NCBI GenBank assembly: GCA_002340765.1
Contig: DDMS01000034.1
Coordinates: 1-40,348, forward strand
DNA from: Flavobacteriaceae bacterium UBA2540
Lineage (GTDB): Bacteria; Bacteroidota; Bacteroidia; Flavobacteriales; Flavobacteriaceae
DNA: 40,348 nt
Direction of reading: 5' to 3'
Shown: positions 32,876 to 40,348 of the stretch, piece by piece
Position numbering within the stretch: position 1 is the stretch's first letter
How the letters are laid out: the number at the start of each line of letters is the position of its first letter
Position numbers and translations under genes: made by a program
The notes under the pieces: model-generated
The model's database searches: none
What the model saw: only the letters and a program-made list of their open reading frames with translations
What the model was told of the DNA's origin: nothing

Positions 32876-33828
32876 AAATTTGTTATTTTTTTTTCAATAA
32901 TTTTTATGCCTTCTTTATTCACTTTTGAGATAAATGTAGTGGCTTCAATTCCAGTATTTTCATAATTATTTTTGATGGCATCCAATACTTTTTCGGCAAT
33001 TTCATCTCCTTTGCAAAGAGCAAAAATGGTGGGTCCTGAACCACTTATTCCTGCGCCCAAAGCACCAGCTTTTAGCGCATTATTTTTTACCAAATCGAAA
33101 TAAGGGATGAGGTTTTTACGATAAGGTTCTACAATAATATCAACCAAAGAATGTCCTATCAATTCATAGTTTTCAGCATACAAACCTGCAATCAACCCAC
33201 CTACATTTGCCCATTGTGTGACAGCGTCTTTCAATGGAATTTTTTTAGGCAAAACTTCTCTGGCATCTTTGGTTTTAATCTCTATTTGTGGATGAATGGC
33301 TACAATTCTTAATTCCTCAGGAACGGGTAATTTGATGATTTCTAACGGATGGTAACTTCTTACTAAAATAAATCCACCATAAGTTGCTGCTGCTACATTA
33401 TCAGCAATTTGCGAACCACAAGCTACTTCTTCGCCAAACATGGCAAATTTTGTCAATTCAAGTTCAGAAAACCTTTTTTCTAAAAATTGATTTGCGCCAA
33501 AAGCTGCACCTGCAGCACTTGCAGCACTACTTCCCAAACCACTTCCTGGCGAAAATCCTTTGTGAATGGTCAATGAAATTCCAAAGTCAGCATTGGCTTC
33601 AAGGAGCATTTTTTTTACGACGGCACTTGCGGCATTTTGATCAACATCATACGTTAAATTGGCTCCTGTAATTTGAGTGATTTTTACGCCTTTTTCAATG
33701 GTTTTTGTGAAAGTCATTTCATCACCAACTGCATCAACTGCAAATCCAAGTGAATCAAATCCACAAGAGACGTTTGCAACTGTTGCTGGGGAAAATATTT
33801 TTAGATAGTCAAAAAGGGTAGAGTTCAA
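32842..33828 (-). CDS. thrB: Homoserine kinase
   Basis: GHMP-family kinase phosphorylating homoserine. The N-terminal signature IFSPATVANVSCGFDSLGFA and the ATP loop GFSPGSGLGSSAASAAGAAFG (about 90-110) are clear, and GALGAGISGSGPTIFALCKG near 265 is the third GHMP motif. At 328 residues it is longer than the roughly 306 usual for this group. The only start codon between the upstream in-frame stop and IFSPATVANV is TTG at 33828, inside a heptamer repeat array. The last ten residues and stop come from a 40-bp palindrome. Both ends of the gene thus appear remodelled by repeats. Middle gene of thrABC. Confidence 0.93.
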   Translation of the reverse strand: MNSTLFDYLKIFSPATVANVSCGFDSLGFAVDAVGDEMTFTKTIEKGVKITQITGANLTYDVDQNAASAVVKKMLLEANADFGISLTIHKGFSPGSGLGSSAASAAGAAFGANQFLEKRFSELELTKFAMFGEEVACGSQIADNVAAATYGGFILVRSYHPLEIIKLPVPEELRIVAIHPQIEIKTKDAREVLPKKIPLKDAVTQWANVGGLIAGLYAENYELIGHSLVDIIVEPYRKNLIPYFDLVKNNALKAGALGAGISGSGPTIFALCKGDEIAEKVLDAIKNNYENTGIEATTFISKVNKEGIKIIEKKITNLRPYSPEISGL

Positions 33829-33898
33829 AGTTTAAAATTTAAAGTTCAAAATTAGTAATTAATCATTCGTAATTTGTAATTCTCAATTCGCAATTAAT
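33822..33898. repeat. Array of eleven degenerate heptamers
   Basis: Read on the plus strand in steps of seven from 33822: agttcaa, agtttaa, aatttaa, agttcaa, aattagt, aattaat, cattcgt, aatttgt, aattctc, aattcgc, aattaat. Phase is kept without any insertion over 77 bp. The core is AATT with three variable bases, and the first four units form a variant (aGTTcAA). The array fills the whole gap between thrA and thrB, overlaps the end of thrA, and provides the TTG start of thrB in its last unit. Confidence 0.75.
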
Positions 33899-36332
33899 TA
33901 TTTCCAATTCGTATCACATCTGCAAAAATTCCAGAAGCAGTAACTTCTGCTCCAGCTCCAGCTCCTTTTATCAACAAGGGATTTTTTGAATATCTGTCTG
34001 TGAAAAATAAGACAATATTATCACTTCCTTCCAAATTATAAAAAGGATGGTCAGCAGGAATTTCTTGCAAACTCACATTGGCTTTTCCAGCAATAAATTG
34101 AGCAACATATTTCAATCGACAATTTTTTTCGGATGCTTTTTGAAATAGCTCTTGAAAATGAGATTCATATTTCAGTAAAGATTTTAAAAAATCTTCATTA
34201 TTCGTAGTTTGCAAACTTTCTAAAGGTAAAAATGAATTATTTTCTATGTTTTCTAATTCCAAATTTGAACCACTTTCTCTTGCTAGAATCAATATTTTTC
34301 GAGAAACATCAATTCCGCTCAAATCAATTTTTGGGTCAGGTTCAGTATATCCTTCTTTTTGGGCTTGCAAAACAACATCATGAAACGAAGTTTTATCAGT
34401 AAAATTATTAAAAACAAAATTCAAACTTCCTGATAAAACTGCCTGAATTTTATGAATTCTATCACCAGAATTCACCAAGTTTTTTAAGGTATCAATAATC
34501 GGTAAACCTGCACCCACATTGGTTTCAAATAAAAAAGGCGCATTGTATTTTCTAGAAATGGCTTTTAAATTTTTATAATTATCTAAATTTGAGGCGCAAG
34601 CAATTTTATTGCAAGTAACCACAGCAATGCTTTCTCTTAAATATTTATGATACATATTCGCAACTTGCTTATTGGCAGTATTATCAATAAAAACGGAGTT
34701 TCTAACATTGATTTCTTTAACTTTTTCAAAAAACAATTCCAAACTAGTAGACACCCCATTTTCAAGAGCATTTTTCCAATCGGATAAAGAAATACCGTTT
34801 TTATCAAAAATCATTTTTTTGGAGTTAGAGATTCCAATCACTCGTATATTAAGTTTTAAATGTTCTTTCAAATGATTTTTTTGTTGATTCAATTGTGCTA
34901 AAAACCGCTCACCCACATTGCCAACACCAGTGACAAAAAGGTTTAATTGTTTTATTTTTTCTTCAAAAAACTGTTCATGCAGCGTATTCAAAGCCTTTTT
35001 TGCATCCTTTTTGTGAATCACAGCCGAAATATTTTTTTCAGACGAACCTTGCGCAATTGCTCTTACGTTCACATTGTTTTTTCCAAGAGCGCTAAACATT
35101 TGCCCACTCAAACCTTGATGATTTTTCATGCTTTCGCCAACCACAGCAATGATTGCCAAATCATTTTCAACAATCACAGATTTTATTTTTTTGCGATCAA
35201 TTTCAATACTAAAAGTTTCTTCTAAAAAAAGTTTGGCTTTTGGAGCATCATTCTCATAAATTCCGACACAAATTGAATATTCTGAAGAGGCTTGCGTGAT
35301 AAAAATCACATTGATTTTTTGTTTAGAAAGAGTTTCAAATAGCCGTTTTGAAAAACCAGGAATTCCAACCATTCCTCCACCTTCTAATGTTATCAAACTA
35401 ATATTTTCAATATGTGAAATTCCTTTGATAGCGCCATTTTTCTTTGGATTATTTGAAATTAACGTACCAAAATGTTCGGGTTCAAAAGTATTTTTAATTC
35501 GAATTGGAATTTCTTTCCTTAAGACAGGTTCAATCGTTTGTGGATACAACACTTTTGCACCAAAACCTGACAATTCCATGGCTTCTTCATACGAGATTTC
35601 TCGAATTGGAAAAGCTTGTTTTACGATTTTTGGATTTGCTGTAAACATGCAACTTACATTTGTCCAAATTTGCAATTCTTCAGCATCCAAAGCAGCAGCA
35701 AAAATTGCCGCAGAATAATCAGAACCTCCTCTTCCTAATGTGGTGATTTCGCCAACTGAATTGGAAGCAACCCCCCCCCCTAAAAGCGTAACTTGATGAT
35801 TATTTTGATTGAAAAAATTGGTAATGTTTGTTTTTGTTTTTGCAAAATCTACTTGTCCATTTAAGTAATTGTTATCCGTGATTATGAGTTGATCACTTTC
35901 AAAATGTGTAGCATCAAAAAATTCTTTTGCGGCGTTTGCAATGATAAAAGAAGATAATTTTTTTCCAAAGCTTGATACTTTTGCTAGGGTTTTATCAGAC
36001 AATTCTTGCAATAAATAAATGCCTTCGTAAATTGATAATAATTCATAAAACAGTGAGTTTGCTTTTTCTAAAACAATTTCTAAATCATTTTGAATCAATT
36101 CATTGATGGTTTGAAGATGCAATTCTTTGATGCTTTCCAATTGTTGTTTTACCAAAGAAATATCTTTCAAAGCGGTGGTTGCTCCTGTCAACAAATGATG
36201 AGTAGTTTCTCCAAAATCGGAGACAACCACTGCAATTTTCGATTCTTGAGATGCTTTTTCAACAATCGCTAACACTTTTTTTATGTTTTCTGAATTGGCT
36301 ACTGATGAGCCCCCGAATTTTAATACTTTCAT
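33894..36332 (-). CDS. thrA: Bifunctional aspartate kinase / homoserine dehydrogenase
   Basis: Fused enzyme for two steps of threonine and methionine synthesis. The kinase domain (1-290) opens MKVLKFGGSSVANSENI and has TTLGRGGSDYSAAIFAA; two ACT-type regulatory segments (about 305-455) follow; the dehydrogenase domain starts LNLFVTGVGNVGERFLAQL (about 465) and contains NVGAGLPIIDTLKNLVNSGD and GSLNFVFNNF. At 812 residues it is full length. Feedback control by threonine is expected from the ACT domains. A run of ten G encodes Gly185-Gly187 in LLGGGVASNS, where relatives usually have a motif like PGFIASN. It is preceded by a Thr-rich leader ORF. Confidence 0.95.
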   Translation of the reverse strand: MKVLKFGGSSVANSENIKKVLAIVEKASQESKIAVVVSDFGETTHHLLTGATTALKDISLVKQQLESIKELHLQTINELIQNDLEIVLEKANSLFYELLSIYEGIYLLQELSDKTLAKVSSFGKKLSSFIIANAAKEFFDATHFESDQLIITDNNYLNGQVDFAKTKTNITNFFNQNNHQVTLLGGGVASNSVGEITTLGRGGSDYSAAIFAAALDAEELQIWTNVSCMFTANPKIVKQAFPIREISYEEAMELSGFGAKVLYPQTIEPVLRKEIPIRIKNTFEPEHFGTLISNNPKKNGAIKGISHIENISLITLEGGGMVGIPGFSKRLFETLSKQKINVIFITQASSEYSICVGIYENDAPKAKLFLEETFSIEIDRKKIKSVIVENDLAIIAVVGESMKNHQGLSGQMFSALGKNNVNVRAIAQGSSEKNISAVIHKKDAKKALNTLHEQFFEEKIKQLNLFVTGVGNVGERFLAQLNQQKNHLKEHLKLNIRVIGISNSKKMIFDKNGISLSDWKNALENGVSTSLELFFEKVKEINVRNSVFIDNTANKQVANMYHKYLRESIAVVTCNKIACASNLDNYKNLKAISRKYNAPFLFETNVGAGLPIIDTLKNLVNSGDRIHKIQAVLSGSLNFVFNNFTDKTSFHDVVLQAQKEGYTEPDPKIDLSGIDVSRKILILARESGSNLELENIENNSFLPLESLQTTNNEDFLKSLLKYESHFQELFQKASEKNCRLKYVAQFIAGKANVSLQEIPADHPFYNLEGSDNIVLFFTDRYSKNPLLIKGAGAGAEVTASGIFADVIRIGNN

Positions 36333-36374
36333 CGCTTAGATGGATAAATAGTTTGATTGATTTTTAAAGATTTT

Positions 36375-36397
36375 TCTTTCGAATTTTGTTCGAAAAA
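36375..36397 (-). other. Hairpin in the thr leader
   Basis: A 7-bp stem TTTCGAA/TTCGAAA, extended by a G-U and an A-U pair, with a 5-nt loop, lies between the leader ORF and thrA. It is not followed by a T run on the minus strand, so it is not a classical attenuator terminator. Its role is unknown. Confidence 0.4.
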
Positions 36398-36429
36398 TAA
36401 CGATAGGATGATATAAATAGTGAGGACCC

Positions 36430-36534
36430 CTAAAGGGTAAATTTAGTTGTAATTGTGAATGTCGTTTGTTTTGCAAAGCTGAAAAAAACGGCATTTAGTA
36501 GTATAAGATTTTTATGTGAATCTGAAAAACTCAT
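36430..36534 (-). CDS. thrL: Threonine operon leader peptide
   Basis: A 34-codon ORF 97 bp upstream of thrA. The peptide begins MSFSDSHKNLILLNA and ends QTTFTITTKFTL, where six of ten consecutive codons are Thr and one is Ile. This matches the logic of enterobacterial ThrL, where ribosome stalling at Thr and Ile codons senses charged tRNAs. The start is uncertain because a candidate promoter would put transcription at the ATG. No Shine-Dalgarno site is needed in this phylum. I see no strong terminator hairpin plus T run before thrA; control may use another termination or translation route. Function is inference from composition and position. Confidence 0.65.
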   Translation of the reverse strand: MSFSDSHKNLILLNAVFFSFAKQTTFTITTKFTL

Positions 36535-36538
36535 GCTG

Positions 36539-36568
36539 TAAAAGTAATATTTAAATTTATTTTCGCAA
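36539..36568 (-). promoter_or_regulatory. Candidate thr operon promoter
   Basis: On the minus strand, TTG (36566-36568) and TACTTTTA (36539-36546) are separated by 19 nt; the second box differs from TAnnTTTG at its last base. Transcription would start near 36533, at the leader ORF start, making it leaderless if both calls are right. The remaining leader region from 36333 to 36646 holds nothing else I can identify. Confidence 0.35.
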
Positions 36569-36646
36569 CCTCACATGGTGTTTTTTTTGAAAAATAATCA
36601 AATTAATGTCAATTCAGAAAAAAGAGAAATAATAAATTGAGAAAAT

Positions 36647-38212
36647 CTATTTTTTTTGAAGATAATTTGATTTTTCCTTAATGATTGTTGCAATTGATTT
36701 ATTTTCGATTTTACTTTCTAACCAAGACAAAATATCTAAATATAAAAAAGCTCTTTTTTCATAAGGATGACTTTCGTATTTCTTTAATCTTGTATAAATA
36801 TTTTTGAATTCGTTCTTGATTTCGTGAGGAAAAACATCGCTCAAATCTCTTATGGAAGTAATAAATTCTTTCTGAACTTCTTGCAAATTTTCCATTTTTA
36901 TCAAAAATTTATAGGTCTCTAAAAACTGTCTTTCAAGGTCATAATCTAATCCACATTCATAGTGTGCAATCAAATTTAAAACCCTTGCAAAACATTGTAA
37001 ATCTTCACCTGCATTTAAGTTTTTCGAATCTATAATTTTTTCTAAATACTTGATACAGAGTTCATATTTGTCCATTCCAAAATACAAACAAGCAATTTTA
37101 TAATATAACATTACAATATGATGCGAATCTAATCTGGTTTTATATTGCTCAATTTTTTTATTGATTATTGCCACCAAATATTCGCCTTCAGCAAAAGTTG
37201 CCTCTAGGAAATGCAAATGCAATTTATTGGCATATAAATACTGAAAAATAAGTACTTCAGTATTCGTATTTAAAGGAACATAATTTTGTGCAACATCTTC
37301 TTCAAAGTTTCGCAATTCCTCTTTAAAAGTGCTGATTTTCTTCACAAAAAAGGATGCTTCTAGTAAGTAATTTTTTCCCTTCAGATAAAAAACAGGATGC
37401 AATGCAATGAGTTTTTTATTTTCCTGAAAAAGGCTTACCCATTTTTTGGCGTATTTATAACTTTGTAAAAAATCTTGAGTCAATAAACTAAACCACAAAT
37501 GCGATTTATACAACCACAATTTTTCTCTAAAACCAAAAGTATTGTAATCGTATTTTGGTAATTTACTATAAAAATAGGTATTGATAAATTCTAATTCCTC
37601 ATTGTTTTTTACATACCCATTTTGCAACAAATGACTATACAATTGTAAAGATAAATTGGATAGTTTACTAGCAATTACATTTTGCTGACTTAGTGTTTTT
37701 GCTTGTTCTGAAAGTTGGTCAGCTCTATTGCTTAAACTTCTTGTAATATATTGTGTTTCAATTACTTTTTCGAGTTCTACAATTTCGTAAGCAATGTTTT
37801 TTTCTTCATTTTCGAGTGCAAAACTTTTGGCTTTGTCCAATAATTTTAAACTCTGTTTATATAATCCTTTTTGATACAAAACTGTTGCAAAATCAAGTTG
37901 TTCTCTAATTTGAATTCTGATGTTTTTATGAGCAGGATTTAATCTAAGACTGATCAGAATTTGCTTGTATAAATGTGCTTTTAAATTGGAAAGTTGTTGT
38001 TTTGAAACAATCCCACTTTTGATGATTACTTTTTCATCATACACCTTTATTTTTTCCAAAAATTTAAAAAGTGAGAAAAATTTGGCATCTTCATTGCCCC
38101 CTAATCTGCCAACATACAAATTAAATTGCCTTTTTTCGGACTTGGTTAAAGACTTAATCAGCACAAAAAGAGCATCATTTTGTTGATTGGCTAATGTAAT
38201 GTTATTAATCAT
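36647..38212 (-). CDS. Uncharacterised helical-repeat protein
   Basis: A 521-residue, almost wholly helical protein that I do not recognise by name. It lacks a signal peptide and membrane segments. Degenerate TPR-like helix pairs are visible, for example LYQKGLYKQSLKLLDKAKS near 115-133 and YKIACLYFGMDKYELCIKYL near 370-390. The N-terminal LIKSLTKSEKRQFNLYV segment resembles the start of other Bacteroidetes conserved proteins. Lys, Leu, Tyr and Phe are frequent. It is monocistronic, divergent from leuA, and lies upstream of the thr leader in the same direction, with 113 bp between its stop and the leader ORF. A protein-binding scaffold role would be typical for TPR folds but nothing specific can be claimed. 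Confidence 0.75.
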   Translation of the reverse strand: MINNITLANQQNDALFVLIKSLTKSEKRQFNLYVGRLGGNEDAKFFSLFKFLEKIKVYDEKVIIKSGIVSKQQLSNLKAHLYKQILISLRLNPAHKNIRIQIREQLDFATVLYQKGLYKQSLKLLDKAKSFALENEEKNIAYEIVELEKVIETQYITRSLSNRADQLSEQAKTLSQQNVIASKLSNLSLQLYSHLLQNGYVKNNEELEFINTYFYSKLPKYDYNTFGFREKLWLYKSHLWFSLLTQDFLQSYKYAKKWVSLFQENKKLIALHPVFYLKGKNYLLEASFFVKKISTFKEELRNFEEDVAQNYVPLNTNTEVLIFQYLYANKLHLHFLEATFAEGEYLVAIINKKIEQYKTRLDSHHIVMLYYKIACLYFGMDKYELCIKYLEKIIDSKNLNAGEDLQCFARVLNLIAHYECGLDYDLERQFLETYKFLIKMENLQEVQKEFITSIRDLSDVFPHEIKNEFKNIYTRLKKYESHPYEKRAFLYLDILSWLESKIENKSIATIIKEKSNYLQKK

Positions 38213-38280
38213 AAGTATCTAAAAAACAATTGTTTAATACGTGTAATTTAAGGTTTAGATATCGTGCAAAAAACAATTTT

Positions 38281-38314
38281 TTGAACTTGATTGTCAATGC
38301 GATATATACATTTG
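38281..38314 (+). promoter_or_regulatory. Promoter of leuAB
   Basis: TACATTTG at 38307-38314 matches TAnnTTTG. TTG elements at 38287-38289 (17 nt spacer) and 38281-38283 (23 nt) both fall within the accepted range. Transcription would start near 38320, 26 nt before the leuA ATG, leaving no room for a leader peptide. Confidence 0.6.
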
Positions 38315-38345
38315 GTAATTCACAAAGATAATCTTTACAAAAATT

Positions 38346-39521
38346 ATGCAAGATAATAAAGTACAAATTTTTGATACAACGCTTAGAGATGGGGAACAGG
38401 TTCCGGGATGTAAACTAGACACAAAACAAAAATTAATTATTGCTGAAAGATTAGATTTATTGGGAGTGAATGTCATTGAAGCAGGTTTTCCTGTATCAAG
38501 TCCAGGAGATTTTATATCGGTTTCTGAAGTCGCAAAAATTGTAAAAAATGCAACTGTTTGTGGTCTGACAAGAGCTGTTGAAAACGACATTAAGGTGGCT
38601 GCAGAAGCACTAAAATATGCCAATTTCCCAAGAATTCATACAGGAATTGGAACAAGTGATTCACATATTAAATTCAAATTTAATTTTACAAGAGAACAAG
38701 TTATTGAACGAGCAATAAAAGCAGTTTCTTATGCAAAATCATTTGTTGAAGATGTTGAATTTTATGCAGAAGATGCAGGAAGAACAGACAACGAATTTTT
38801 GGCAAAAGTGTGTGAAGAAGTTATCAAAGCAGGGGCAACTGTGTTGAATATTCCTGACACAACAGGCTATTGTTTACCAGAGGAATATGGTGCAAAAATG
38901 AAATATTTAAGAGAAAATGTTAAAGGAATTGAAAACGTCATTCTTTCTTGTCATTGCCATAATGATTTAGGAATGGCAACTGCCAATTCAATTGCAGGTG
39001 TGATTAATGGTGCTCGTCAAATAGAGTGTACTATTAATGGTATTGGAGAACGCGCTGGAAATACAGCATTGGAAGAAGTTGTGATGATTTTAAAACAGCA
39101 TCCATATTTGAATTTAGAGACGAGTATCAATGCTAGATTATTATATGACACCAGCATTTTAGTTCGCGAAAGTATGGGAATGCCAGTGCAACCCAACAAA
39201 GCAATTGTTGGCGCAAACGCATTTGCTCACAGTTCAGGAATTCATCAAGATGGCGTTATCAAAAATAGAGAAACTTACGAAATCATGAATCCTGAAGATG
39301 TTGGAGTTACAGAAAGTGCGATTGTTTTAACCGCAAGAAGTGGAAGAGCAGCGTTAGCTTATAGAGCTAAAAAAATTGGGTATGAATTGACCAAAGTTCA
39401 ATTGGATGTTGCTTATGAATCTTTTTTGGAGATGGCAGACAAGCAAAAAGAAATCAAAGACGAAGACATTCATGTAATCATGAAAAAAGCAAATAATTTC
39501 TCAAAAATTGAGATGGTTTAA
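38346..39521 (+). CDS. leuA: 2-Isopropylmalate synthase, short form
   Basis: First committed enzyme of leucine synthesis, condensing acetyl-CoA and 2-ketoisovalerate. The TIM-barrel motifs are QIFDTTLRDGEQVPGC (residues 8-22), LSCHCHNDLGMATANS near 200 and the C-terminal AHSSGIHQDGVIKNRETYE. At 391 residues it stops after the communication subdomains and lacks the roughly 120-residue LeuA regulatory domain of the 520-residue enzymes. Leucine feedback is therefore expected to differ. Homocitrate or citramalate synthase are alternatives, but leuB 118 bp downstream supports LeuA. Confidence 0.88.
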   Translation: MQDNKVQIFDTTLRDGEQVPGCKLDTKQKLIIAERLDLLGVNVIEAGFPVSSPGDFISVSEVAKIVKNATVCGLTRAVENDIKVAAEALKYANFPRIHTGIGTSDSHIKFKFNFTREQVIERAIKAVSYAKSFVEDVEFYAEDAGRTDNEFLAKVCEEVIKAGATVLNIPDTTGYCLPEEYGAKMKYLRENVKGIENVILSCHCHNDLGMATANSIAGVINGARQIECTINGIGERAGNTALEEVVMILKQHPYLNLETSINARLLYDTSILVRESMGMPVQPNKAIVGANAFAHSSGIHQDGVIKNRETYEIMNPEDVGVTESAIVLTARSGRAALAYRAKKIGYELTKVQLDVAYESFLEMADKQKEIKDEDIHVIMKKANNFSKIEMV

Positions 39522-39639
39522 ATGACATTAAATTTTGTCTTCAGTAAGTTAGTTGTAAAACATTTAAGCGAATCAATCAACAAAAAAACAATTAAATCAA
39601 CTACTTTTTTAAGTCAAAATACAAAGAGAAAATTTTAGA

Positions 39640-40348
39640 ATGAAAGTAACAATTGCAGTGATTCCAGGAGATGGAATTGGTCCAGAAGTCATAAATCAAG
39701 CAAAAAAAGCGTTGGATGCTATTGCAGATACATATAATCATGTTTTTTTATACAAAGAAGCTCTAATGGGTGCTTGTGCTATTGAAGAAACAGGAAATCC
39801 ACTCCCAGATAAAACCCTTGAAATTTGTAAAAAAGTTGACGCTATTCTATTAGGTGCCATTGGTGATTCAACTTTTGATAATAATACCTCTAACAAAATC
39901 ACACCTATTCAAGGTTTGTTGCGTTTGCGAAGGGAATTGGGCTTGTTTTGCAATATTCGTCCTATAAAAGTATATGATGGTTTGTTAAATAATTCCCCTT
40001 TAAAAAGAGAATTTATTTCAGGAACAGACATTTTGATTTACAGAGAATTAACAGGTGGCATTTATTTTGGAATCAAAGAATTGAGTGATGATAGACAAAA
40101 TGCCTTTGACGGTTGTTCGTATTCTGTGGAAGAAATTTCAAGAATTACACATTTGGCTTTTAAATCTGCACAAAAAAGAAGAAAAAAAGTAACATTGGTT
40201 GACAAAGCAAATATTTTAGAAACTTCCCGCTTGTGGAGAAAAACGGTTACAGAAATCGCCAAAGAATATCAAGATGTTGTTTTAGAATTTTTGTTTGTTG
40301 ACAATGCAGCCATACAAATCATTTTAAACCCAAAACAGTTTGATGTAA
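39640..40348 (+). CDS. leuB: 3-Isopropylmalate dehydrogenase (partial, cut by window end)
   Basis: Oxidative decarboxylation of 3-isopropylmalate. The open frame runs from the ATG at 39640 to the last base with no stop, giving 236 residues of about 350-370. Motifs: MKVTIAVIPGDGIGPEVI at the start, RELTGGIYFG with the substrate-binding residues, VDKANILETSRLWRK with the LeuB-type Lys and Asn, and VDNAAIQIILNPKQFDV where the metal-binding Asp starts. These distinguish it from isocitrate dehydrogenase. It follows leuA after 118 bp and is probably co-transcribed. No leuC or leuD lies between the two. Confidence 0.93.
   Translation, partial: MKVTIAVIPGDGIGPEVINQAKKALDAIADTYNHVFLYKEALMGACAIEETGNPLPDKTLEICKKVDAILLGAIGDSTFDNNTSNKITPIQGLLRLRRELGLFCNIRPIKVYDGLLNNSPLKREFISGTDILIYRELTGGIYFGIKELSDDRQNAFDGCSYSVEEISRITHLAFKSAQKRRKKVTLVDKANILETSRLWRKTVTEIAKEYQDVVLEFLFVDNAAIQIILNPKQFDV

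Noticed and set aside
36375..36397. Hairpin in the thr leader as the attenuator terminator
   Set aside because: No T run follows on the transcribed strand and the stem is weak; kept only as a structural feature.
1..40348. Search for CRISPR arrays, IS elements, rRNA and defence genes
   Set aside because: No regularly spaced repeats, transposase motifs, rRNA segments or defence-type domains were recognised by eye.

Overview
The window looks like chromosomal DNA of a low-GC member of the Flavobacteriaceae (Bacteroidetes), probably a marine genus close to Polaribacter or Tenacibaculum. The genus is an inference. The family rests on several observations: an IPExxxVDY-family gene sits inside an acpP-fabF-rnc-pyk cluster, a 1,040-residue DUF2723 protein and a cysteine-free thioredoxin-like protein are present, Shine-Dalgarno sites are largely absent, and several genes carry TTG/TAnnTTTG promoters of the flavobacterial type. 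No prophage, insertion sequence, CRISPR array or defence island was found. This is mostly core metabolism.

Layout. 1-2.5 kb (+): a sugar porter and a histone-deacetylase-like amidohydrolase. 2.5-5.2 kb (-): a two-subunit molybdenum hydroxylase of the isoquinoline oxidoreductase type. 5.3-6.8 kb: a short tail-less SSB, a small zinc-ribbon protein behind a 28-bp palindrome, and a CBS-pair protein. 6.9-9.2 kb (+): a membrane M28 peptidase. 9.2-13.4 kb (-): the acpP-fabF-rnc-IPExxxVDY-pyk cluster. 13.6-14.8 kb (+): purN and an RNase H. 15-16.7 kb (-): superoxide dismutase and fructose-1,6-bisphosphatase. 16.9-20.5 kb (+): GNAT, aspartate kinase and an OlsF-like double acyltransferase, followed by a decayed holin-family membrane gene. 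20.9-26.4 kb (-): threonylcarbamoyl-AMP synthase, a long RluA-type pseudouridine synthase and polA. 26.5-28.1 kb (+): a membrane metallophosphoesterase and the thioredoxin-like protein. 28.1-31.3 kb (-): DUF2723. 31.4 kb (+): tRNA-Gln(TTG). 31.5-36.5 kb (-): thrABC with a threonine-rich leader peptide. 36.6-38.2 kb (-): an uncharacterised helical-repeat protein. 38.3 kb to the end (+): leuA and the start of leuB.

How the genes connect. Several belong to amino-acid biosynthesis: two aspartate kinases (one free, one fused in ThrA), homoserine kinase, threonine synthase, and the leucine enzymes LeuA and LeuB. The thr operon is the most unusual stretch. It carries a Thr-rich leader ORF, an uninterrupted ten-G tract inside thrA, a phase-perfect array of eleven degenerate heptamers that supplies the apparent TTG start of thrB, and a 40-bp palindrome that supplies the end and stop codon of thrB. 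I found no clearly new multi-gene system. These thr-operon elements, the 5.8-kb palindrome and the broken holin-family gene are the best leads.
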